Below, piece by piece: positions 36,563 through 44,357 of a DNA stretch of 45,945 bases. Both the position numbers and the translations under genes were made by a program. The first letter of the stretch is position 1; every line of letters begins with the position of its first letter. The stretch is from Clostridiales bacterium. Its GTDB lineage: Bacteria; Bacillota; Clostridia; Christensenellales; Borkfalkiaceae. The notes beneath the pieces were generated by a model. The model searched no databases. It worked only from the letters and a program-made list of their open reading frames with translations, and had not been told where the DNA came from. The stretch spans positions 1 through 45,945 of the forward strand of contig SVIL01000003.1 in NCBI GenBank assembly GCA_015069505.1. Reading direction: 5' to 3'.

Positions 36563-38257
36563 ATGGAAGATAAGGTAATAAGTTTTGACAACAGCCTCGC
36601 TCGGATTAAGAAATTAGGTACAAGCCGTGCGGAAAACGGCGATTATATAGGTGGGCTTGGGTTTTTTTATCAAGCACTACAAGGCGAACTTACTAACGAC
36701 GAAGTTTTGTCGTTATATATGGATATTGCCGATTGTTACGCCGATATGGAACTTTACGAACTTTCAAACAAGTTTTGGTTTGCCTATCTTGATAAAGCCC
36801 CAAAAGACAAGATGACGCTTGCGTACGAAGAACTTGGGATAAACTTTTTTTATATGAACAACCTGTGGATGTCGGGGTACTATTTTCATAAAAAGTTTAC
36901 CGAGGACGGGTTTATTTCGCCCGAAGGGTTAGATCAGGATATAGTTGACTTTTTTTCAAACGAATTAGACAAGAGAGATGAATATAGGATAGTTTATCCG
37001 TTTGAACACGCCGATTACAAAAAGGAATTGACCGAGGCGAAGCGTGCCATAGCGGCGTCCGACTTTACTACTGCGGAACTGTATTTGAAAAAGATTCCAC
37101 CTTTAAGCCCGCAAGGGAAGGAAGCGTTAAGCGAACTTTCTATGCTTAACTTTATCAAAGGGGATTCAGACCTTGCAATAGAGTATTGCCGTAAAAATAT
37201 TGAAGAGAACGGTGAAAGCCTTACGACGTATTGTAACTTATCTAGTATATATCATTACAAGAAAGACCGGGATAAAAGTGCGTACTATTTTGAAAAGGCG
37301 ATGGAATACCCCATTGACGATATCACCGACGTTTATAAGATTGCAACTTGTGCCTTAGAACAAGGTAAGCATCTTTACGCAATGCCGTATTTAGAAAGGA
37401 TTTTAAGCGAAAGACCATACGACTATAACATCAGTTATCTTTACGGCTTGGCACTTATAAATTGCGGTGCGATGGAAAAGGCTATTACGCAACTTTCCAA
37501 AACTCTTTCAATGAACCCAGACGACGGCGTAGTGAAGTATTATATAGCCCTTGCAAGACGGCTTGAACGTGAAGGGGATAGGGAAAATATCTTGCCCTTA
37601 AAGTATATTGCGGACGTTCCTGAAAAGGAAGCGGCAAGGCGAAAACAACTTATATGCAGTATAGCCGCTATGACGGTAATAAAAATAAACCAAGCGATAA
37701 AGAAAAAAGAGATTATGGAAACCCTTTTATGGGGGATACGTTGCGGGGACGAAGCCATTGCTAAGGCAAGTATAGTGGCGTTGGCAAGTTCGACTGTGAA
37801 ATATGCGGAAAAGACACTTTGCGAACTCTTAATCGATAACGATTTACCTCTCTTTATAAAAGAGATGATACTTTATTGCCTTGTCGTTTCGGGGTGCAAA
37901 AGAAACCTTTCGCTGGTCAAGGTCAACTGCTTTATGAAGGCAAAACCCAGAAAACTTAGGTTTGAAAGTTCTGCAACCGACCAAATATTTTTTATATCGT
38001 ACGCCTTTTGTTTTAGCCGTTTGGCGTTTACCAGCGTGAGCAATTTGGACAAGGTCGCCTTTGCTATCGAAAGCGTATATAAAAAGTTAAAAGACATCGA
38101 CCTATCTTTCGTGAAAAAAGAGGACCTTGCCGCCTTAGTCGCTTATAGGGCGGGGTATAAAGAATTTAAAAAGAAAGAGTCGGTGGTTAAACTTTTTAGT
38201 GCGGACGAAAAGGTGTTTGATAGACTTGTTAGGATTATGGAGGGTAAATATGATTAA
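36563..38257 (+). CDS. Tetratricopeptide-repeat protein of unknown function
   Basis: A 564-residue soluble helical protein starting three bases after hslO. TPR-like units are visible from about residue 20 to 360 (for example YYFEKAMEYPIDD, YLYGLALINCGAMEKAITQLSKTLSMNPDD). The C-terminal 200 residues look like degenerate helical or HEAT-like repeats (IVALASSTVKYAEKTLCELLIDNDLP). No signal peptide or catalytic motif is seen. It probably acts as a scaffold. Overlap of its end with the next helical-repeat gene suggests the two products work together, perhaps with the stress chaperone upstream. Confidence 0.75.
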   Translation: MEDKVISFDNSLARIKKLGTSRAENGDYIGGLGFFYQALQGELTNDEVLSLYMDIADCYADMELYELSNKFWFAYLDKAPKDKMTLAYEELGINFFYMNNLWMSGYYFHKKFTEDGFISPEGLDQDIVDFFSNELDKRDEYRIVYPFEHADYKKELTEAKRAIAASDFTTAELYLKKIPPLSPQGKEALSELSMLNFIKGDSDLAIEYCRKNIEENGESLTTYCNLSSIYHYKKDRDKSAYYFEKAMEYPIDDITDVYKIATCALEQGKHLYAMPYLERILSERPYDYNISYLYGLALINCGAMEKAITQLSKTLSMNPDDGVVKYYIALARRLEREGDRENILPLKYIADVPEKEAARRKQLICSIAAMTVIKINQAIKKKEIMETLLWGIRCGDEAIAKASIVALASSTVKYAEKTLCELLIDNDLPLFIKEMILYCLVVSGCKRNLSLVKVNCFMKAKPRKLRFESSATDQIFFISYAFCFSRLAFTSVSNLDKVAFAIESVYKKLKDIDLSFVKKEDLAALVAYRAGYKEFKKKESVVKLFSADEKVFDRLVRIMEGKYD

Positions 38258-39077
38258 GATTGTGGATATTGACAAGTTGTTTTCCGATTATATTTCAGAC
38301 TACGTTTATTCATCGGTAGGTAAGGTTAAGCCTGAGGATATTGAGAATATGATGCCCGTTTTATACGAAAAGTTTGGCAAGACCGCCTTAAAAGAACTTG
38401 ACGGGTGTTCGCCCGAAGAATACTATAAAAAGTACTCGGCAAAAGAGTTGGTTGCGTGTTTAAAGACTCATATTGAAAAGGGTGTTGACGTTTCCGATTT
38501 TCTTTGCGAAGCCTTATCCGATGCTCGTGACGGGGCAACCGAACTTTATAACGAATTATCCGTAGCCGAAAACGAAGAATTTATAATGTACGCCCTAAAT
38601 ATGTTAGCCGAAACGGATATGACGAAGTTTTGCAAGGGCATACTTAAATTTATCGAGTGGGATTACGGCGAGGGGGTAAAGGAACTTGCCACCGAGATTT
38701 TGTACCCGTACGCAAACGTAGTTAAGGACGATATGGTCGCAAGGTATAGCGAAAGTTCAAAGGAAGTCAAAGCACTTTTTACCGAGGTTTTATCGCACGC
38801 CGATAAGGACGACAAGGTGTTTGATATACTTATTGAACAGTTCGTTCTGCACCCTGACGAAATTCCGCTTTACGCAGGGTATTTGGGCAAGTTTGGGGAC
38901 GAACGTGCATTGCCTTTTTTGATGACGGCGATAGAGAGCGATAAGATTAACTATCACGATTTTGAGGAATTGCGTTTTGCGATAGAGTGCCTTGGCGGAA
39001 CGTACGACAAGGAAAGGGATTTTTCAAAAGACAAAGCGTACAAAAAAATTATAAGTTCAAAAGAAAATATTCAGTAA
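38250..39077 (+). CDS. HEAT-like helical-repeat protein of unknown function
   Basis: A 275-residue, acidic, all-helical soluble protein with no recognised catalytic motif. Repeats of about 35 residues with HEAT-like character appear from about 110 onward (LATEILYPYANVVKDDMVARY, DERALPFLMTAI). I chose ATG 38250: GGAGGG is five bases upstream and it overlaps the TPR gene end by eight bases. An in-frame ATG at 38199 lacks a ribosome site and would overlap by 59 bases. No function is assigned. Confidence 0.75.
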   Translation: MIKIVDIDKLFSDYISDYVYSSVGKVKPEDIENMMPVLYEKFGKTALKELDGCSPEEYYKKYSAKELVACLKTHIEKGVDVSDFLCEALSDARDGATELYNELSVAENEEFIMYALNMLAETDMTKFCKGILKFIEWDYGEGVKELATEILYPYANVVKDDMVARYSESSKEVKALFTEVLSHADKDDKVFDILIEQFVLHPDEIPLYAGYLGKFGDERALPFLMTAIESDKINYHDFEELRFAIECLGGTYDKERDFSKDKAYKKIISSKENIQ

Positions 39078-39083
39078 TTAAAT

Positions 39084-39146
39084 AACCGCATCCACAGTAT
39101 AAATGTAAGTATGAGAAAACTTATGGATAACTTGGGTGCGGTTTTT
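39084..39146 (+). promoter_or_regulatory. Terminator-like inverted repeat enclosing the start codon of the YkvI-like gene
   Basis: AACCGCATCC (39084-39093) pairs with GGGTGCGGTT (39134-39143) with one G-U wobble and runs into five T (39142-39146). The 40-base loop holds ATG 39111 and a nested hairpin TAAGT/ACTTA (39106-39110 with 39119-39123). It could end the hslO-TPR unit or limit expression of the permease gene. Confidence 0.5.
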
Positions 39147-40199
39147 GTTTGTGTTGGAAGTGTGGTTGGTGCAGGGTTTATATCGGGCAGAGAACTTCTT
39201 AGCTTTTTTGGGCAGAAGGGGTACTTGTTACCCCTTTTTTTAAGTTTTTTGTGCTTTGCGTTTTTTTGTTTGGTGATAGGCTTTATAGGACGAGCGGAAA
39301 AAGATTTTTCAAGCCTTACAAGAAGGGTTTTTCACGGTAAAGATTTTACAAAGTGGCTGGTATATATATCTTCAATTTTATCTATATCCGTAATGCTTTG
39401 CGTTATAGACGACTTGACCTTAATTATTAACCCCACGAATTTACCCCTTTATTCAATCGCAATATTTTTAGTGGTGATACTTTTATCTACGCACGGGAAC
39501 GGGGTGGCGAAGATTATAAATCTCATATTACTTCCGATGATAATTGCGTTTACATGTTACGTTTCTTTTACCCAAGCCATCCCCATAATAGACCTAACGC
39601 TTAGTTTTAAGCCCAAAAGGATTATAACCGCACTTTTATATTCGTGTATGAACGTGTTTATAAATTTGCCGTGCATATCTGACGTATTGCGTGGCAAAAA
39701 CAAAAAAAGTTTGGTCTTTATAGCGGTAACGACTTCAATTATTTTAGGGCTATTTAGTTTGCTTATCCTATCCGTTTTAAGTGGGCATAATCATGGTTTG
39801 GAAAGTTCGCCCTCACCCTTTTTAACAGCGGTTAAAACGGGCGGATTTTTATTTAACGGCGTTTGCCTTTTGGGGGTGATAACCTCTTTGATAACAGCGG
39901 TTTACCCATTGCTAAAAGAGTTAAAGGGAAGCAAGAATAAATATATTACGCCTATGGTTTTAGGCGGGTGTTTCGTACTGTCAAGGCTTGGGGTAAAGGT
40001 GGTGATAGATTTTTTATATCCGCTTATAGGTGGGCTTGGGTTGGTTTTTATGATTAGATGTTTAATTCATCTTAAAAATAATAGGTATAAAAAATTTAAG
40101 TTTGCCGAAAATGAGAGTACGACTATTAAGATGGAGGGGAAATATGGGAAAGAGAAAGAAAAAGAACAAAGTGGTGCATTTGACCGACGAACAGTATAA
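39111..40199 (+). CDS. YkvI-like membrane transporter
   Basis: Integral membrane protein of about 10-11 helices resembling the YkvI family of APC-superfamily-like permeases; substrate unknown. The N-terminal GSVVGAGFISGRELLSFFG (about 17-35) is the characteristic first-helix motif. The C-terminal 30 residues are charged and are shaped partly by an overlapping ORF. No ribosome-binding site is obvious before ATG 39111; ATG 39123 is four codons later. The start lies inside a terminator-like repeat. A 40-codon ORF overlaps its last 56 bases. Confidence 0.8.
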   Translation: MRKLMDNLGAVFVCVGSVVGAGFISGRELLSFFGQKGYLLPLFLSFLCFAFFCLVIGFIGRAEKDFSSLTRRVFHGKDFTKWLVYISSILSISVMLCVIDDLTLIINPTNLPLYSIAIFLVVILLSTHGNGVAKIINLILLPMIIAFTCYVSFTQAIPIIDLTLSFKPKRIITALLYSCMNVFINLPCISDVLRGKNKKSLVFIAVTTSIILGLFSLLILSVLSGHNHGLESSPSPFLTAVKTGGFLFNGVCLLGVITSLITAVYPLLKELKGSKNKYITPMVLGGCFVLSRLGVKVVIDFLYPLIGGLGLVFMIRCLIHLKNNRYKKFKFAENESTTIKMEGKYGKEKEKEQSGAFDRRTV

Positions 40200-40266
40200 C
40201 GATTACGTAATGTCCTTAAAAGAGGAAAGACCGCCTAAACTTATCAGGGATATTTTTGAAGATTAG
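40144..40266 (+). CDS. Small basic/acidic hypothetical protein, 40 residues
   Basis: Short ORF in a different frame from the permease gene it overlaps by 56 bases. A strong GGAGGGG site (40135-40141 region) lies just before ATG 40144, the best argument that it is translated. The product begins with a Lys/Arg cluster (MGKRKKKNK), continues through HLTDEQYNDYV and ends in an acidic IFED. It may be a small RNA- or protein-binding peptide; no family is recognised. Translation is probably coupled to the permease. Confidence 0.55.
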   Translation: MGKRKKKNKVVHLTDEQYNDYVMSLKEERPPKLIRDIFED

Positions 40267-40318
40267 GCTAAAAAAACCTTATTCTACGCTATGGCTCTCA
40301 AATTTTTTAATAAAAGGG

Positions 40319-40347
40319 TTGTAAATTTTTTATAAAAATTGTATAAT
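40319..40347 (+). promoter_or_regulatory. Predicted promoter of the acetyltransferase-like gene
   Basis: TTGTAA (40319-40324), 17 bases, consensus TATAAT (40342-40347), followed by a strong AAGGGGGGA ribosome site before ATG 40378. Confidence 0.75.
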
Positions 40348-40377
40348 AAACAAAAACTTTTTTAAGGGGGGATAGGT

Positions 40378-41511
40378 ATGATAAGCGTCGTTGAAGTCGT
40401 TACTGCACGCCAAAAAAAGGCGTTTGTTAACTATCCCTTAAAGTTGTATAAAGGGTGTAAGTATTACGTCCCTACGATTATTCAAGAAGCAAAAGGCTTA
40501 TTCGACGAGAGAAAAAATCCGCTTATAAAGGACGGGGTTTTTAAGGCTTTCTTGTGCTATAATGACGGCGTTTTGGTGGGTAGAATCGCGGGGTTTGTAA
40601 ACCAAAAATACAATCAAAAAACCGATAAAAAGTATATTAGGTTTTCTTACCTTGATTGCATCGATGACGTTGAAGTTTTCAAAACCCTCTTAGATGCTGT
40701 TGAGGCTTTTGGCAGAGAACTTAAAATGGATATTATACACGGGCCTTGGGGTTTTAACGATACGGACAGAGAGGGAGTGATGACCTTTGGGTTTGATAAG
40801 CGAAGCACTTATGCAACCAACTATAATTACCCCTATTACGAGAGCAATATAGTTAAGTTAGGGTATAGTGAAGAATCCGTTTGGTGCGAAAAGGAGTTTG
40901 AGATACCAAGCAGAGTCCCTGAAAAAATTACAAAACTATCGGGGCTATTAAAAAAGAAGTACCGTTTAAAGGATATGGCAGAGAGTATGAGCGTTCGTGA
41001 GATTGCCCAAAAGTACGGCGATGGATTTTTTGAAACGCTTAATTATGCGTACGGTAACCTTGACGGGTGCGTGCCGATAGAGGGACAGGACAGAAAGAAT
41101 TTGCTTGACGGTTTTATCAGCCTTGTAAATAAAAGATATTTGAGTTTTTTAGTGGATGAAGAGGGCGAAGTCGCTTCTTTTGGAATAGTGTTGCCGTCTA
41201 TTGCCGACGCTATGATAAAGCATAAGGGCAGACTTTTTCCGTTTGGGTTTGTATCCGTGTTAAAAGCAAAAAAACACCCCTCAGAACTTGAAATGGCGTT
41301 GGTGGGCGTTTCAAAACGTTATAAAAATTCGGGCGTGCACGCAATAATGATTGAAAGGATATTATCTAATATGATATCTGACGGAGTAAAAAAGATTGAA
41401 TCTAACCCGATGCTTGAAAATAACCACGCAATTTTACATACTTGGAAGATTGCAAACAGTAAAATAATTAAGAAAAGAAAGACCTATAAAAAAGAAATTA
41501 TCAAAAATTAG
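40378..41511 (+). CDS. GNAT-like acyltransferase-related protein (YghO-like)
   Basis: A 377-residue soluble protein. The N-terminal part (FVNYPLKLYKGCKYYVPTI, then FLCYNDGVLVGRIAGF) and the C-terminal part (VGVSKRYKNSGVHAIMIERIL, ESNPMLENNHAI) resemble a duplicated GNAT fold of the kind seen in YghO-like proteins, with the typical late Asn-rich motif. The acceptor is unknown and the acetyl-CoA loop is not canonical, so activity is uncertain. It is a single-gene unit with its own promoter and terminator. Confidence 0.7.
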   Translation: MISVVEVVTARQKKAFVNYPLKLYKGCKYYVPTIIQEAKGLFDERKNPLIKDGVFKAFLCYNDGVLVGRIAGFVNQKYNQKTDKKYIRFSYLDCIDDVEVFKTLLDAVEAFGRELKMDIIHGPWGFNDTDREGVMTFGFDKRSTYATNYNYPYYESNIVKLGYSEESVWCEKEFEIPSRVPEKITKLSGLLKKKYRLKDMAESMSVREIAQKYGDGFFETLNYAYGNLDGCVPIEGQDRKNLLDGFISLVNKRYLSFLVDEEGEVASFGIVLPSIADAMIKHKGRLFPFGFVSVLKAKKHPSELEMALVGVSKRYKNSGVHAIMIERILSNMISDGVKKIESNPMLENNHAILHTWKIANSKIIKKRKTYKKEIIKN

Positions 41512-41540
41512 GTTTATAAAAATATCAAAAAGTCAAAATT

Positions 41541-41567
41541 AAACGTATAACCAAAAGTTATACGTTT
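41541..41567 (+). terminator. Terminator after the acetyltransferase-like gene
   Basis: A perfect 11-base-pair stem (41541-41551 with 41557-41567), five-base loop, ending in a T-run. Confidence 0.88.
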
Positions 41568-41610
41568 TTTGTTTGCCAAAATTTTTTTTCAAAAAACTTG
41601 CAAAAAACTC

Positions 41611-41638
41611 TTGACAAACGGTTTTTGCTGATTATAAT
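41611..41638 (+). promoter_or_regulatory. Promoter of the hsp20 gene
   Basis: TTGACA (41611-41616), 16 bases, TATAAT (41633-41638). Both boxes are consensus, and the CIRCE operator begins six bases downstream, over the transcription start. Confidence 0.88.
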
Positions 41639-41643
41639 TAAAA

Positions 41644-41670
41644 TTAGCAGTCGGGCATAGAGAGTGCTAA
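41644..41670. promoter_or_regulatory. CIRCE operator (HrcA binding site)
   Basis: TTAGCAGTC (41644-41652), nine bases, GAGTGCTAA (41662-41670). The CIRCE consensus is TTAGCACTC-N9-GAGTGCTAA, so 17 of 18 arm bases match with exact spacing. HrcA bound here would block transcription of the small heat-shock gene until stress. A second overlapping inverted repeat, AGAGTG-CTAA-CACTCT, occupies 41661-41676. Confidence 0.92.
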
Positions 41671-41734
41671 CACTCTAAATCAAAGATTGCTAAAATAGGT
41701 TAAAAAATTTTTTAGTTAAAGGAGGGTATATATT

Positions 41735-42154
41735 ATGAAAAACTTTTTAACGAGAAGGAACGACCAAGACTTTATATCGTCGTTTTTTGATACGGCGATA
41801 GACGATTTTTTTCAACCCACTTTATTTAGCGGTGTAAAAAGTTGTATGAGAACGGACGTAAAGAGTGACGATAAAGGCACGTCTTTAAACATTGAAATCC
41901 CAGGCTATGAAAAAAATGATATTAGCGTAGAGTTTGAAAAGGGATATCTTACCGTATCCGCAACGAGAAAGGATAGCGAGGCGGATAACGGCTTCGTTAA
42001 ACGTGAGAGAAGTTTGAGTTGTAAGAGAAGTTATTACGTTGGCGAGGACGTTGATGAAAGTGGCATAAAGGCTAAATACGAAAACGGCGTACTTAACCTA
42101 TCGTTGCCAAGGACTGAAAAGGTAAACCTTAAATCACGCATACAGATTGATTAA
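41735..42154 (+). CDS. Small heat-shock protein, Hsp20/alpha-crystallin family
   Basis: ATP-independent chaperone that holds unfolding proteins in large oligomers. The 139-residue protein has the alpha-crystallin domain from about 40 to 130 (LNIEIPGYEKNDISVEFEKGYLTVSA, ENGVLNLSLPR) and ends with an I-X-I oligomerisation motif (RIQID). AGGAGGG precedes the ATG. Control by CIRCE makes it a predicted HrcA-regulon member; hrcA itself is not in the window. A GC-rich terminator follows. Confidence 0.94.
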   Translation: MKNFLTRRNDQDFISSFFDTAIDDFFQPTLFSGVKSCMRTDVKSDDKGTSLNIEIPGYEKNDISVEFEKGYLTVSATRKDSEADNGFVKRERSLSCKRSYYVGEDVDESGIKAKYENGVLNLSLPRTEKVNLKSRIQID

Positions 42155-42170
42155 AAAAGTTTTAGGCTTT

Positions 42171-42193
42171 CCGCCCCTTTCAGGGGCGGTTTT
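42171..42193 (+). terminator. Terminator after the hsp20 gene
   Basis: An eight-base-pair GC-rich stem (42171-42178 with 42182-42189) with a three-base loop and TTTT tail. Confidence 0.85.
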
Positions 42194-42208
42194 GCTTTAA
42201 GAAAATAA

Positions 42209-42238
42209 TTGACAAAACGAATAAAAGTAGTATATAAT
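42209..42238 (+). promoter_or_regulatory. Promoter of htpG
   Basis: TTGACA (42209-42214), 18 bases, TATAAT (42233-42238). Transcription from here gives a leader of about 170 bases before htpG. No CIRCE element is seen. Confidence 0.8.
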
Positions 42239-42244
42239 ATCGGA

Positions 42245-42371
42245 AGTTGGGCATTTGCTTGCAAGGACGCACAACTGATGTTTTTTCAAACGAGAAGTGC
42301 AAAAACGGTTAGTTTTTGCAGTAAAACGTAAGTTTTACAAATACACGAGCATAGCGAAGTGGATTTACTTC
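42245..42371 (+). other. Hairpin-rich 5' leader of htpG
   Basis: Four inverted repeats occur in series: AGTTG/CAACT (42245-42249 with 42272-42276), a perfect nine-base-pair TGCAAAAAC/GTTTTTGCA (42298-42306 with 42312-42320), a seven-base-pair GTAAAAC/GTTTTAC (42321-42327 with 42332-42338), and GAAGT/ACTTC (42356-42360 with 42367-42371). None is followed by a proper T-tract. I do not recognise a known riboswitch. It may be a regulatory leader such as an RNA thermometer, or an intergenic repeat element. Confidence 0.55.
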
Positions 42372-42412
42372 TTTTAGTTTATATTATAGTTAAATACATA
42401 TGGAGACGAAAA

Positions 42413-44287
42413 ATGAAACAATTTAAGACCGAATCAAAAAGAATTTTAGATTTGATGATAAATTCAATCTATACCAACAAAGAGATTTTTCTTCGTGAAC
42501 TTATTTCTAACGCAAGCGACGCTATCGATAAGTTAAAGTTTATCTCGCTTACCGACGATAAGGTTATATCCGATTTTTCAATCAATATATCCGTCGATAA
42601 AGACGCTCGCACCCTAACCGTAGAGGACGACGGTATAGGCATGACCGAAAAGGACTTGGAAAAGAACTTAGGCACTATTGCCGAGTCTGGCACTCTTGCA
42701 TTTAAAAAGGAAAACGAGGGCAAGACGGACAGCGAACTTATAGGACAGTTTGGCGTAGGTTTTTATTCTGCGTTTATGGTTGCCGATAAAATCCAAGTCT
42801 TTACCAAGGCTTACGGCTCGGAAACGGGGTACAAATGGGAAAGTGAAGGCGTTTCGGGTTACGATATAGTAGAATACGCAAAAGAGGGCGTAGGCACAAA
42901 GATAGTGCTTTATTTAAAGCCCGACACCGACGATGAAAAGTACTCGGAATTTTTAGAAGAATATAAGATATCTTCGCTTGTAAAACAGTATTCCGATTAC
43001 ATACGTTACCCGATAAAGATGATGACCACGCACACCGTAAAAAAGGAAGGCACCCCTGATGATAAGCCCGAATACGAACAGGTACAAGAACTTACCACCC
43101 TTAACGGTATGGTACCGCTTTGGAAAAAGCCTAAGTCTGAAGTCAACAAGGAAGCCCTTGACGAATTTTATAAGAGTGAATTCCACGACTATCTTGCACC
43201 TATAAAGGGCGTTTACGCAAAGATAGAGGGGGCAATTACTTACGACACGCTTTTATATATTCCGTCCAAAGCACCGTTCGATTACTATTCAAAAGATTAT
43301 AAAAAGGGTCTTAAACTCTACTCTAACGGTGTTATGATTATGGATAAATGCGAAGAACTTATTCCCGATTATTTTGGGTTTATCCGTGGTGTCGTCGATT
43401 CAAGCGATTTAAATCTCAATATTTCCAGAGAGATTTTGCAACAGGATAGACAGGTTAAAGCCATTGCGAATAGTTTGGAAAAGAAGATTTCGTCAGAACT
43501 TAAAAAGATGCTCGAAAACGAACGCGAAGCATACGAAAATATGTTCAAAGAATTTGGGCTTTCAATCAAGTTTGGGGTATATGCCGGCTTTGGTTACAAT
43601 AAAGATAAACTAAAAGACTTCTTGATGTTCTATTCGTCCAAGAAGGAAAAGTTAGTGACTCTTTCGGAATACGTTAAAGAAATGGCACCGGGGCAAGACA
43701 AAATTTATTATGCGTGTGGTGAAAGTTACGAAAAAATCGCAAGGCTTCCACAGATTGAAAAGGCAAAGGATAAGGGGTACGAAATCCTTTACTTTAAAGA
43801 CGGCGTTGACGAGTTCGTTGCTAAAATCTTGAACGATTACGATGGCAAAAAGTTTGCGTCCGTTACCGAGGCGGACTTTTCCGCTTCGGACGATAGCGAA
43901 AAGGCTAAACTTGACCAAAAGAGTACTGAGTTTAAGGGTGTATTAGACTTTATAAAAGAAAGTCTTGGCGATAAAGTTAAAGAAGTTAAACTTTCATTAA
44001 ACCTCAAATCTCATCCCGTATGCTTGTCTTCAGGCGGGGAAATCTCTATCGAAATGGAAAAAACCCTAAACGCTATGCCAAACTCTGATAAAAAAGTTAA
44101 GGCTGACAAGGTGTTGGAAATCAACGCTGAACACAAGGTTTACGAAAAATTGAAGGGTCTGTTTGATACAGATAAAGAACTGCTTAAAAAGTATGCGGTA
44201 GTGCTTTATTCTCAGGCAAGGCTACTCTCAGGGCTTGACGTTGATGACGTTTTCGATTTTGTGAACGCAATTACTGAAATTATGTAA
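42413..44287 (+). CDS. htpG: Molecular chaperone HtpG (Hsp90 family)
   Basis: ATP-dependent dimeric chaperone. The N-terminal ATPase domain has the GHKL motifs NASDAIDKL, DDGIGM and GQFGVGFYS. The middle domain contains the catalytic Arg region (NISREILQQDRQVKAI), and the C-terminal dimerisation domain is present. From ATG 42413 it has 624 residues, standard size. I chose this start because GGAGA is six bases upstream and MKQFKTESKRILDLM is the family N-terminus; an in-frame ATG at 42359 would add 18 unrelated residues. It follows hsp20, so two chaperones stand together under different controls. Confidence 0.96.
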   Translation: MKQFKTESKRILDLMINSIYTNKEIFLRELISNASDAIDKLKFISLTDDKVISDFSINISVDKDARTLTVEDDGIGMTEKDLEKNLGTIAESGTLAFKKENEGKTDSELIGQFGVGFYSAFMVADKIQVFTKAYGSETGYKWESEGVSGYDIVEYAKEGVGTKIVLYLKPDTDDEKYSEFLEEYKISSLVKQYSDYIRYPIKMMTTHTVKKEGTPDDKPEYEQVQELTTLNGMVPLWKKPKSEVNKEALDEFYKSEFHDYLAPIKGVYAKIEGAITYDTLLYIPSKAPFDYYSKDYKKGLKLYSNGVMIMDKCEELIPDYFGFIRGVVDSSDLNLNISREILQQDRQVKAIANSLEKKISSELKKMLENEREAYENMFKEFGLSIKFGVYAGFGYNKDKLKDFLMFYSSKKEKLVTLSEYVKEMAPGQDKIYYACGESYEKIARLPQIEKAKDKGYEILYFKDGVDEFVAKILNDYDGKKFASVTEADFSASDDSEKAKLDQKSTEFKGVLDFIKESLGDKVKEVKLSLNLKSHPVCLSSGGEISIEMEKTLNAMPNSDKKVKADKVLEINAEHKVYEKLKGLFDTDKELLKKYAVVLYSQARLLSGLDVDDVFDFVNAITEIM

Positions 44288-44357
44288 TTTCAAGATAATT
44301 TTAAGTCTTTTGCTGTAAAATAATAGAAGAAGAAATTTAAAAAAGGAGATGACCGCT

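Noticed and set aside
42359-42412. Earlier ATG for htpG
   Set aside because: It adds 18 hydrophobic residues not found in HtpG and lies in the structured leader; ATG 42413 has the ribosome site and family N-terminus.
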